Shown piece by piece: positions 33,436-45,763 of a stretch of 64,000 nt of DNA (positions are counted from its first letter, which is position 1; each line of letters begins with the position of its first letter). The position numbers and the translations under genes are program-made. The DNA lies in contig NC_090743.1 in the NCBI RefSeq assembly GCF_036898095.1, positions 20,098,479 to 20,162,478 of the forward strand, in the 5' to 3' direction. The notes under the pieces were generated by a model that worked only from the letters and a program-made list of their open reading frames with translations, did not search any database and was not told the origin of the DNA. The stretch comes from Palaemon carinicauda. Lineage: Eukaryota; Arthropoda; Malacostraca; Decapoda; Palaemonidae.

Positions 33436-35024
33436 AACCAACTATCAAATATGAAGGGCCATAACCATTAAATAGAATCACTTTTACAATAGATGATGTC
33501 AAAAAGAAAATAAAAGGACTCGGTAAGTCTAAGGCATTAGGTCCGGATGATATTGATCCAAGGTAGATTATAGAACTAGATGAAGAGATAACCTGCACTT
33601 TTACAAAATGTTCCGAAAGACTGCCAACGAAACAAAGGCACCACAAGGATGGAGACTAGGCAATTTTCCTCCAATCTACAGGAAGGGGCCAAAAGAAGAA
33701 CCTGGCAACTACAGTCATGTGTGCCAAACTTCGGTGCCTTGCAATTTTTTTTTTTTAATAAATTATAGTAGATTCAATAGTAGAGCATATAGAGAAAAAC
33801 AATCTTCTGATAGACAGCCAACATGGTGTTAGACGAGATCATGTGTGACAAATCTATTGGAATTTTTCCACATGTTTAGCATTTATGACATAAGCTGGCA
33901 ATAGGCATCATATACCTACACTTTAAAAAGGCTTTTTACAAAGTTCCTCATAAAGAATTAATGGTTAAAATTAGAGCACTAGGCATCATTGACGAGCCAG
34001 CTGAATGGATCGGAGATTGGCTAACAAACAGAAAAGAGTTGTAATCTATGGAGAAGCTTCAGAGTGGGTAGCTGTTAAAAGCGCAGTACCTCAAGGATCC
34101 GTCCTTGGACCATTGTTATTTCTGATCTACATTAACGACATATATTTAGGATTAACTTGTAGAATACCCAAATGTTTAGATGATACTCAACTAGGCATAA
34201 ATGCTGTAAACTCGGAAGACGTAGAATCCTTAAGAAGGATCTAATGAAGTTGGGAGAATGGTCCAGAAAATGGCAAATACCTTTCATTTGTGGGAAATGT
34301 AAACTCATGCACATAAGTTATAGTAACCCACAATCAGATTACTTACTGCTGGGTAATGAAATAGAAAGTGTGGACCAGGAGGATGATCTCGGTATTATTA
34401 TCAGCAAGGAATTGAAGTTCACCTAGAAGAAAGCACAAAAACTAATAGGCTACATAAAGAGACAATTCAAATACAGAAATACAGACACTGTACTGCAGCT
34501 GTACACATCACTAGTAAGACCCCATCTAGAATACAGAGTCCAATTCTGGGCTCCAAGTATTCAGAAAGATATAGATAGACTGGAAGCAGTACAAGCTAGG
34601 GTCACCCAACTAGTACCAACACCAAGGCAATTAGGATATAGACGGGGGATGAAAAGTTTGAACTTATTTGATCTACAAACTCTGCGACTAAGGGGACAGT
34701 TAATAGAAGCATTCAGAATTTTTAAATGAATAACAAATGTAGCTTACATCAATCTTTTTACGCTTAGCACAAATCAGTCCAGAGGTAACGGATACAAACT
34801 GGAATTGAAAAGATACAACACCACTTAATGTGGCAATTTCTTTACATATAAAATAGCAAATACTTGGAATAGACTTCCAGCGGATGTAATAAACAGTAAC
34901 ATGGTAAACGAGTTCAAGAATAAGGTAGACAAGACCATAAGAACTCGAAATGCTTAAACTAAATCGCTCTACCAAAGAGCAAATGGAGTCTCCATGGATG
35001 GACAAAAAAGTCTTTGGGACATTC

Positions 35025-35028
<4 letters not shown>
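33434..35028 (+). mobile_element. LINE-B second copy, 5'-truncated, RT only
   Basis: Same family as 18410-22330, opposite orientation. It starts right after a (CT)n tract with GAACCAACTATCAAATATGA, corresponding to the region before the RT. It carries KSKALGPDDI, FKKAFYKVPH, AVPQGSVLGPLLFLIYINDI, CLDDTQLG (for FADDTKLG), GKCKLMHISYS and DDLGIIISKELKF. It ends at GGGACATTCAAAATC and passes directly into (TC)n. Several in-frame stops. Confidence 0.85.
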
Positions 35029-35098
<70 letters not shown>

Positions 35099-35102
<4 letters not shown>

Positions 35103-35965
35103 GTTTTGGAAACTTACAGAAACTTCCTCCTCTAGAGGTTGATTTATGCATCCACTTCTCATAGTTTTCAATGGAACCTCATAGCTATTCAAAGTCCCCT
35201 GATAAAATGTATTGATAATGCTTCTCTCTTCGTGTTCCAGAAATTAAAATGTTTCTTTTCTCCTTCCCCTTTGAAGGGCGAGAACAATGGTCATATGTTT
35301 TTTTCAGGAGACGAAGTTATTCTTCCTCTTCTCGCTAACTCTTGTGAAAATCCTGCTCCGTGAGTCTTGTCCTCTTTTGAGTAGTGTCATATCTGGAATT
35401 TCATAGAATATCAAGTATCTCCATTAAGCATTTAGAGATATGTTCATAACTATTGAATTCTTTCTTCTTCTGTATTTCCTGACTGTTATAGCATTTGCCC
35501 TTCAAGGAATCTGCCACCTTTTTCGGTGCGGAGACCCACTTGGTTCCTCCTGTTTTTGTTTTCCTGGATGAGATAGATAAATGAAGCTAATAGATTTTGT
35601 ATTTTATTTTCCTAATCAGAGACTCATTGCTGACTGAGTAAATAAGTAAATAGACCAGATATTCTTTGAAAGACATTTATTAAAATCTTCAAACTTTTTT
35701 GAGTGGCCAATGTACTATATATCCTTTCATAAATGCCAATTTTTCTTTGTGTATTCGTGATAGCCTTATGTACCACATTATTTGTTAAAAATGTAAGAAG
35801 TCAACAGAGCTGGAGAATAATAAGGAAGGGATATAGCTTAAATACAAGCTTATGACTTATATTACTTTGTTGCACTAATAAGTTAAGATAAGTTAAATTA
35901 TACAAGGGGGCTGAAAATTTGGATAATAATCTCTATCTCTGTCTCTCTCTCTCTCTGTTCATATA
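35099..35965. other. No gene seen
   Basis: AT-rich sequence beyond the LINE-B (TC)n tail. No domains or exon pairs found on either strand. Confidence 0.5.

Positions 35966-36040
<75 letters not shown>
35966..36040. repeat. (TA)n microsatellite
   Basis: Preceded by (CT)n-like sequence at 35932-35956. Further TA tracts at 36189-36238, 36268-36328 and 36750-36815 bracket the foldback element. Confidence 0.95.
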
Positions 36041-36043
<3 letters not shown>

Positions 36044-36184
36044 ATCATCGTATAGTAATGTTTGGGCAGTTTTCGTTTACCTAGGTTTCTTTTGCATATA
36101 AAGAAATCCGTTCAAGATTTCGTCTTTCACGAAGTGGTAAAAGATTTCATTAATTTAATTTCAAAATTTTGTAATGTATATATT

Positions 36185-36245
<61 letters not shown>

Positions 36246-36262
36246 AATATATAATATATTTG

Positions 36263-36334
<72 letters not shown>

Positions 36335-36372
36335 CGGCTATTGATTTATTCACTGGAAAGCGGAGTTTCAAT

Positions 36373-36745
36373 ATGAATAATAGTACCAGAGTTATAATGT
36401 ACAAGTTTATTGCTTAGCTTTCGGATAAATCTATTTCCATCATCAGAGCCTAAAAATACAATACATTAAACAAGTTAAAACTTAGGTTGATAGATATTTA
36501 AAACAGAAATTTAAAATGAACACACAAAAAACTGAATTGAAATAAAAATAACCTAAAACTTTTATAGTTTTAAGTTAATTTTATTTCATTTCAAAGTTTT
36601 TATTGTGTTTTAAATATTTATCAAACTATGTTTTAACTTGTCCAGTGTATTCTATTTTTAGGTTCTGATGATGGAAATAGATTTTCCGAAAGCTAAGTAA
36701 TAAACACGTACAGTACATTATAACTCTGGTACTATTATTCATATA

Positions 36746-36747
<2 letters not shown>
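36373..36747. mobile_element. Foldback/MITE-like element with about 130-bp inverted arms
   Basis: The left arm 36373-36505 (ATGAATAATAGTACCAGAGT...) pairs with the right arm 36615-36747 (...ACTCTGGTACTATTATTCAT) with few mismatches. About 110 bases of AT-rich spacer separate them, and (TA)n flanks both sides. The arms carry CTGATGATGGAAATAGAT...CCGAAAGC. No coding capacity. Confidence 0.8.
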
Positions 36748-36817
<70 letters not shown>

Positions 36818-36819
36818 GG

Positions 36820-38180
36820 GGGGGGGTTGCTCGAGCCATTTCGTCCCGATGGAAATTCCTCTAGGCAGCTTCTACTTGGAATATTTCCTGCGAGTGATAT
36901 AACAGAATTTTACCCGTAGAGGTATCACAAGGTTCCTGGAGCGAATATCCCGAGAGATATCGTGTATACAACAGGGACTATCCTTCCCCGAATAGAGTTA
37001 ACCTTGTCTCGAAGGATATGGGATAGGATGTGATACGTGGGAGAGCCGTTACAACTCCGATCCCAGTGTGTTACTGTAAACATGTTGGCTAGTTCACCAT
37101 TCTTTCTTGCAACGCCATCTTCATAGATCGCTTTGGGAGTTTTCCGCTTGTTTCTTCAAGTTTTTGAATGTTTTTTTTTTTTTTGGAATATGAATGCTTC
37201 TGCTTCATCGGTTAAGTTGAGTACCTTATCCTTTTTTGGTGAAAAATTAATTTCACGTCCCCCTCCCTCCCCCCCCCCCCCACCCCACCTTGTTTTTGCG
37301 CTATGCGTCCGTTTTTATTCCCCACGGCCATCGCATGGCCGAAGAAGAAATTATTCCAGGTTTCATATGAATTTTTTAGCTAGTGTTTTTGCCTTCCTCT
37401 CACTGGATCTCTTGATGTAATTATAAGATATCACCCGAAGCGATGCTGCTGTGTTGCATGAAGATGAATGACAGGTCGTAAATAAAAGCAAAATATATCT
37501 TAAAAATATAAATGTGATTTTTACACTATGGTCCAGTGGGTGACATGTAGGTATTCTTTTAATGTGTCTGTGTGTGTTTCCGTAAAGGACCATCATAGAA
37601 ACCAAGATAATCAAATAACCCAAATAATTCAAATGGTTTCAAGTGATCGAAATACTGTGACATAAACATGTACAGTACATACATGTATGCGCATTTGCAT
37701 AAGTATACTTATATACAAATTTACATATTCATATGTACATCTATGTGTATTTATATGTATATAAATGGACAAAAGAAAGCTAAACTTATGAGTTAGACAT
37801 ACCATTTATTGTTGATTATTTGTTTTATATAACCAAGTAACAATGTATCGTAATACATTTACCAAATATTAAAGGGATAGAAAACTAAAAAGTTTCCAAT
37901 ATAGTTCTCAAAGCCATAGGAAATTATAACAATAGCAGCTATCATAGTGATAATGATTATTATTATTATAAAGCGCATTTTTTTTCTTATTGCACTACGA
38001 CCAAAGAAACATTTCCATACTGTCCTGATTTGCAAATGAATACATATTGGTGATTCATAATGTACGAGGGAAGGACCTATTCCTTCTGAGAAATATGGTC
38101 ATTTTGTAATTGTAGGAATCAAGAAGGATTATTGGACGAAGAACATTATATCATGGTATAGTTTCGATTCAGATTTTGTA
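36820..38180. other. No gene seen
   Basis: Includes a C-rich run at 37259-37287 and unassigned DNA downstream of the small-peptide gene. Confidence 0.5.
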
Positions 38181-38189
38181 CTTGAACGT

Positions 38190-38195
38190 TTTATT
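38190..38195 (-). terminator. Polyadenylation signal of small-peptide gene
   Basis: AATAAA on the minus strand lies about 137 bases after the TAA at 38331. This supports the exon 38540-38331 being terminal. Confidence 0.5.
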
Positions 38196-38330
38196 ATGAT
38201 TTGATTAGTTGCTGAAATCCGCGATGTCCGATGGATGTTGTTCAGTTTCTAAATTTCAATATCAGTGATATCGGGTTCCTTTCCTTCATACTTTCATAGT
38301 ATTCACTTGTCTTTCGCCCCTTCATCTTCC

Positions 38331-38927
38331 TTATTTGCACCTGCAACCAACATCACCTCGTAAGGTGTCACTAGCGGTTCGACCAAGGAACCCACCGAGA
38401 GCCTCAGGTAAGCTTAAGCCTGAGCCAAAGGGTTTAGCTGCTACCGGGTGTGGCACTGCCACTGGGAGAGGTCTGGGCTTGGCTTCTACTGGCTGGAAGA
38501 CGACGAACACAGTCACCACCAGGAGTGAAGACAAAACGACCTGGAAAAATGAAAGTAAAATGATTATTGGATCAGCCATGTGGAAGGATGTAAGTTGAAC
38601 AACGGAATCTTATAGAGTGATAGAATATTAGATTACCAGAAAATCAAGAATTATTATAGAACCACACATTATACGAAGTTCGGCTTTCGATGATGTAGAA
38701 ATTGATTTTTAATTGAATAAGATATTGTGTTGATTTTCATCATATGTTGACTCATTAGGGGCAATTTGAATTAAAAGATATCAATTGGTGTCACCTGGTG
38801 TGTCTGCAAGTTGGATAATACTTGCAGGTAAGTAAGACAGTGGCCTCACCAGGTAAATCCTGAAATGCCTGTAGCGCCTAACTCTAACTTGATCTAGAGC
38901 TTCTGAGGCATGATTGGTAGCGGCTTT

Positions 38928-38980
<53 letters not shown>

Positions 38981-39082
38981 AAGAAACTAGGGTTCGACAT
39001 CCATGTGAGGTAGAAATTTACATATACACATATCTATCCTATATGATAAAGAGCAAGTATATGGATATACAGTATATATATC

Positions 39083-39122
<40 letters not shown>

Positions 39123-39772
39123 AAACTAAGCTATAACTCTAGTAGGAAAAGGGTTCCAACAGGAAAAAATAGCCCAGTGACGAGAGGAAACAAGGAGGTA
39201 AGAAATTATAAGAGAAGAATAAACAATCTAGATAATTTATTTCGAGGACAGTAACAACATTAAATCAGATCCTTCAAAATAAAAAGAAAAAAAGAGGAAG
39301 AGAAATAAGATAGAACAGCATGCCCGAATGTACCCCTAAGCAAGAGAACTCTAATCCAAGACATTGGAGGCCATGGTACAGAGGCTATGGCACTACCCAA
39401 AACCAGAGAACAATGGATTGATTTTCTAGTGTCCTTCTCCCAGGAGAGCTGCTTTAGTTAAAGAGTCTCTTCCACCCTTACCAAGAGGAAAGTAGCCACT
39501 GAACAATTACATTGCAGTAGTTAACCCCTTTGAGGAAACAAGTATTTTTCACTAATCTCAATTTTGTCGTGTGTATGAGGACAGAGGATAATGTGGAAAT
39601 AATAGGCAAGACTATTCGGTTTATGTGTAGGCAAGGACAAAATGAGCCGTGATTACAGAAAGGGATCCAATTTAGTACTGTATGGCCAGTCAAAGAACCC
39701 AATAACACTCTTAACAGTAGTATCTTAACCGGTGGCTGGTGCCCGAGCCAACCTCCTACCGATATATGTAGA

Positions 39773-39835
<63 letters not shown>

Positions 39836-40414
39836 CATACATTTGAGGCCTTTTGTAGTTTTGCTGTATTTTGTTTTTGTTTTCATTTATGCATTGCAGA
39901 GGTTAAAAGCCAGCTCCTAAGATGAGTTTCCTCGTATAGGTATAAGGTTATGTAAATTACGTTAGACTTTCGTCGTTAATTTCATTGTATTCTTTATTCA
40001 AGTAAGTTATATGTAATTTACATTCTTTTCAAGAATTAACTTTTTATTTCACATATTTTTGTTACGAAGTCTTACGTAAACTGCTTTAAGAGTGCGATAT
40101 GACCATACGAGATATGAACAAGGACTTATGTAAATGTTTTTTATATTTTTATGGGGCGTTACTTCATGTTTGAGAGAAAATACCCAATTGTTTTGTCTGC
40201 AATGTGCTTTGGAAGTATCTCGAAAATCCTAGTGTTAGATGTTATCTTTTTTTTATTTCCGAGAACAGTGGGTGGACTGAGCAGCTGATAGGGAGAGTTG
40301 CCCGAGACCCCGTTTCGTCTCTTGACATTTTTATCTCGTTGGAAACTCTGGCTTCGCTGTTAGGCCAACCCTCCAGGCTTCCAGATCTATTAGAAATTTC
40401 TGGAAGCAGCTAAG

Positions 40415-40480
<66 letters not shown>

Positions 40481-43400
40481 ACCCCAGGGAATTATAGATC
40501 AGATAGAGAATTCCAGCCTTAAGACATAGGCATCTACCCCTCTCTCTCTCACACGCCTCTCAGTGTATTGTTTTAAAAGTGTTAAGTGAAATCTCAAAGT
40601 TTTGGTGTGATGGTTTTTTGTAAACATAGTGAGTATTTATAAAAATTCCTTTAGACTTTTTGTAACTGGCCCTGTAGTAACGTGAAAGGTATTTGTAAAG
40701 TTATCTGGTTAACTATATTCATTGAGTGTCAAGAATAATTAAATATTGTGTAAAATTTCATTTCAAGTGAAACAAGTGATTGTATAGTTTTCATGAGAAT
40801 TATTTCTTTTGTTTTACTCTAAGGTTTATTTAGATTTAATATTTCAAGTCAAGTGATTATATAATTTTCAGAGCATAACAATTTTGTCTTAATCTAAGTT
40901 TTGCTCAGACTTAATATTTCGAGTGATTTATTTTTGTTTTTATGCAAATTCTTTCAAAGTGTTGTAATTTATATAGAATATTCTTATTTTTTTAAAGAGT
41001 GTATTATTTCAATCATCCGTGTTTATTTCATACATGCTCGTGTACTGTTAAAGAATCAAAGTAAGAGGTGGTTTTATATAGATCTTAATAATAATTACCC
41101 AGTGTTGTTTTGAGTGTACTTAATAGACCTTTGTATATTGCTGTCTGTGAGTTATATAACTGTCTTAGAACTCGGGTGTTAATATTTTCAAGTGTAACAG
41201 TTTTAATGTAAAAAACAGGTTAGTTTGGAACTCGAGAGGCTGTATAGCTTGCCAGCCATAATATATATAATATATGTTTTGTTCCCGGACACGGGACCAT
41301 TGTATAATATATTTTTGGTGCCTAGACCCTTGGGATCGATTGAGTCTGTTTTAAATATTGGTGATAACAGGGCTGTGTTCCTATAAAAGGTTTTGAACAA
41401 TATAATATTGATAGGATTTTGTGTATTGTTAGGATATATTTTTGGAGAGGTATAAAATTATTTGTTAAATGTACGAGGTGGGACAGTTTAATATCCAAGA
41501 GTTTTTGAATAACCCAAATGTTCAGGAATTGTCAGTAGGTAGTGAAACTAAAGCTCAGTGGCTTTATTTTAATCGCATATGGTGGCCATAAAACGAGTGG
41601 AATGATTAAATCCCAAATCAAGTGTCTAGTCTTAGAAGCGTTGATAAACTCGGGAAAGTTGTAGGAAGAAAATATAATGGCAGCTCGTGAACTGTTGGAG
41701 GGAGCTGAGGAAGACTTTTAAGCGAAATAAGGACCAGTTGACCCACAAACTGAAAGCATGAAACTAGACGGGGATGTTGAGGCTGAGATTTAATGTATTG
41801 CAGCGGAGGAGAATTTGCTTAAGTTGAAGATAATGGTAGAATGAGAAGAGAGAGAGAGAAGACACGAAGAAATGGAAGCAAGAAGGGAAAAAAGGAGAAG
41901 GAAATGGAAGCAAGACAAGAAGTAAAAAAAGAGAGAGAAGAAAAACGACGTACGAAAGAAATGGAAGCAAAATGGGAAGAAGAAGCCCTAGAGATTTCAA
42001 GACATGCGAGGGAGATGGAAGAAAGGGAAATCGCAAGACGAGAAGAGAAAGACAGAAGACGGGAAGAAAAAGAGATGAAGAAGCGAGGCATGCGAGTGAG
42101 TTGGAGCTGTTGAATGCTCGAGCAAAGTCTATAACGCAGACAGAGGCGACCCCCGCTATGCACGATCCAGTGTTTAATGTGGCGAACGCCCAGAGGTTAA
42201 TTCCAAGGTTCACATAAGAGGCTCCTGATGAATTCTTTTATTATTTCGAAACGGTCGCATCGACGATGCAATGTCCCGAAGGTATCTGTGTTGTTGCAGA
42301 GTGTAATGATTAGGAAAGACACCCGTGCATACCTTAACTTAACTCAGGACCAGAGGAAGGAGTATAAAGAAGTGAAGATGAGCTTTCTGCCACTGTTTCA
42401 GATGACCTCTGAATATTATAATGAAAGGGTCCGAAGTTTGAGGAAGGACGAGAAAATGACTTGAATGCATTACGCTTAGAAGGTACGACGATGTTTTGAG
42501 AGATGGACAGAGGCTGCTAACGTGAGGGAGATGACTGATTTAGAAGAATTGATAATACTAGAACAGTATATACGAGGAATTCCTGAACATATTCGAATGT
42601 ACAAGAGAGAGAGAGGTGAAGAAACTTGATAAAGCCACATCGCTGAGTGACGATTATAATATTATCAGTCGTAAACCCTCCTCGGGCATGAAGTTTCAAC
42701 CGTCACTCCGACCTAGTGTCAAGTATTCGTCGAACCATGGAAACCAGTTCAGTAAAGTCTACGTGGATAAGTTCAACAGGTACAGCGGAAGTAGCACTGG
42801 TACTGTTCCTAAGCAGAATGTGATAGTACCACAGCAACAATCGTCGAATCATCCTCCTTCAAATATTGTGAAAGACGCGCAAAAGGTAAATATTGTCTGT
42901 TTTAAGTGTGGCAAGAGAGGCCATATCAATAAGGAATGTTGGTCGAACCTACCGAAAGCATTCACCCAAGTGATTAAGGATAATTTTACTTCACAGACTG
43001 CGAAGACGAAGAAACAATCGGGAAAGGTTGAAGAGGAAAATAAACCAGCCAATGTTTACATGACGAACAGGACAAACCCAAACAGCGTGGATACCTTTAA
43101 ACCATATAATTATGAAGGTATGTTAGCAGCAATGGACGAGAGTGAGCGAACTCCATTCATGATATTACGCGACACAGGTTGCAACCATGTTGTGGTGGTA
43201 CGACGAGTACTCCTGTTGGTGGAACACTCTCTCACAGGGGACTTGGTTATTTTGAAAGGAATAGGAGGTGAAGAGGTTACCCATATTTGCCGTTTGAAAC
43301 TTTCATGCGAGTTTTTGACTGGTAATTTTGATTTGGCGGTAAAGGATTCATTGGCTGTCGAAGGAGTAGACGTCCTGCTGGGTAATGAGGTTGGTGGAAC

Positions 43401-45361
43401 CCCGTTTGTGCCTTGTCCCATTGTAACGGAGAAACCATTGAAGTATAGTCCTACGACTAAACTCGAGATGGACTACCTGTATCTGTTTCCTAGTTGTGTG
43501 ACGACTAGAGGTATAACGAAGAAAGTGGCTGCTGAAGAAGAAAAAGAAATCGAATGAGCGATGAACTTGGGAGGATTTATTTTCCGAAGAAGAGCATTCC
43601 CTTGATGGTACACGAGAGGATATCTCCCAAGTAAGCCCGAGAGAAGAGGAGCGACAGACGAGCGGTCAAGAGGACATAGAAGAAATGCACATGTAAGAAA
43701 TAGAAAACTCAGCGCTTGAAGTAGGACACGTGATGAGGAAAAGGCTGATAGGATAACAACGGAAGGATGCATTGTAAACAGAGTTATTGTACCGTGTGGT
43801 GGAAGAGACGGATGCACAGCAGTCTCCGACCTGTTATTATCTTAAGGATGGGTTGCTTATGAGGAAGCGTAGACCCGCCGATATCCCTGTACATGCCGAA
43901 TGGGGGATATATCGGCAGATAATAATTCCCGCATGGTTGAGAAAACAGGTGATCTCGGTAGTACACGAGACGGGACATTGGGAAAAGGAAGATGACGGAG
44001 AAGATTATGAAACACTTTTTCTGGCCTGGCATGCATATGGACGTGATCCAGTATTGCCGTGAATGTCACAATTGTCAAATAGCTGGAAGGCCAAACGAGT
44101 ACATTATGAAAGCTCCCTTATACCAGATAGAAGTGCGAGGAGAACCCTTCAGCAAGGTAATAATCGACATTGTGGGACCTTTACCAAGGACGAAAAAAGG
44201 TCACGAATATATGTTAACCTTGATGTGTCCAGTGACGAGATACCCCAAAGCTATACACGTCATGAACATCAGTACCAAAATAATTACCGAGAAGTTACTA
44301 GACTTTTTCACTAAGTTTGGTATTCCGGAAATCGTTCAAAGTGACCGAGGAACGAATGTCACATCAAAACTGTTTAAGGACGTAATGAAAGTGTTGGATG
44401 TGAAACAACAACTCTCAACTGCTTATCATTCGGAGACCCAAGATGCATTAGAGAGGTTTCATCAAACTTTAAAAAGTATATTAACGAAGTTCTGCAGTGA
44501 AACGGGTAATGAATGGGATATCGGACTACCGTTGATGTTATTTGAGGTACGTAATGCTTATCAAGAAAGCATGAGATGTACCCCGAATAAAATGATATTT
44601 GGACGAGAAGTGCGAGGACCGATTAAAATGTTAGCAGGAAAATGGAAGGACTGAGAGGAAACGGAGGGATAATATGTCAAGAATTTGAGGAAAAGGATAG
44701 GCGAGATAAGGAAATTTTCCATGGAAAAATCTCAAGGCGAGTTCAGAAAAAAATGAAGAAAAGTTTTGTTTTGAAAAGTAAAGACAAGACAGTTTTCTAT
44801 AGGACAACAGGTATTGGTCTTCCGGTTGATCAGGAAATTTCCCACTCACCAACAAGTTCCAAGCTTCTGAAGTGTGTATGGCGCAAACCATACCATCCAC
44901 CTAAGACGACGATGGATATGAGGTAGGGGCGGTAAGCAAAGTGAATAATTCGTCTATCATTCGGAACTTGGAAGAGAAATTAACTCATTTGAACCAGGAG
45001 CCGTATCACCGAGAAGTCATAAGAAAAGAAGTGGACTATTTGTTACAAAACGGTTTAGCCGAACAAAGTTCTAGCCCTTACAGTTCTCCATGCTTGCTCG
45101 TGGTTTTAAATAGATCGTAATAATAATTACCCAATGTTGTTTTGAGTGTACTTAAGAGACCTTTGGATATTCAATGTTTTGTATATTGCTGTCTGGGGGT
45201 ATTATAACTGTTTTAGAGCTCGGGTGTTAGTTTTTTTCAAGTGTAACAGATTTAATGTTAAACAAACAGGTGCGTTTGGAACTCGAAAGGTTGTATAGCT
45301 TGCCTGCTGTATTATATATATTATACGTTTGGTTCCCTGACACGGGACCATCATATAATAA

Positions 45362-45436
<75 letters not shown>

Positions 45437-45685
45437 AACAACAGCTGCAGCTGTTCCTAGTCCACTGCAGGACTAAGGCCTCATACAAAGTCCTTATTCA
45501 TGTCTTGGGTTTGACCAGTTTCTATCACTACGCTGGCCAACTGCGAATTGGTGATGGTTGGAATCTAGTCTGATCGCCCACAGCAAACCAACATAGTATG
45601 TGTGGGCCTGACTAGTACAACTTCGGTGATCACAGCGATACACAAACCCTTTCACTATGTTAGGAAGGGATTATATATACATATA

Positions 45686-45763
<78 letters not shown>

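Noticed and set aside
36655..36700. Functional hammerhead ribozyme
   Set aside because: The CTGATGA...GAAA core with a stem between is present, but stem I, stem III and a cleavage triplet could not be built. Kept only as a lower-confidence observation.
38335..38598. Plus-strand 87-codon open frame opposite the small-peptide exon
   Set aside because: It is the antisense of an exon whose minus strand has a signal peptide, splice acceptor and poly(A) signal.
41841..42217. Lys/Glu/Arg-rich frames as a host coiled-coil protein
   Set aside because: Position between LTR and zinc knuckle/protease makes it the gag region of the LTR element. Frames are short and shifted.
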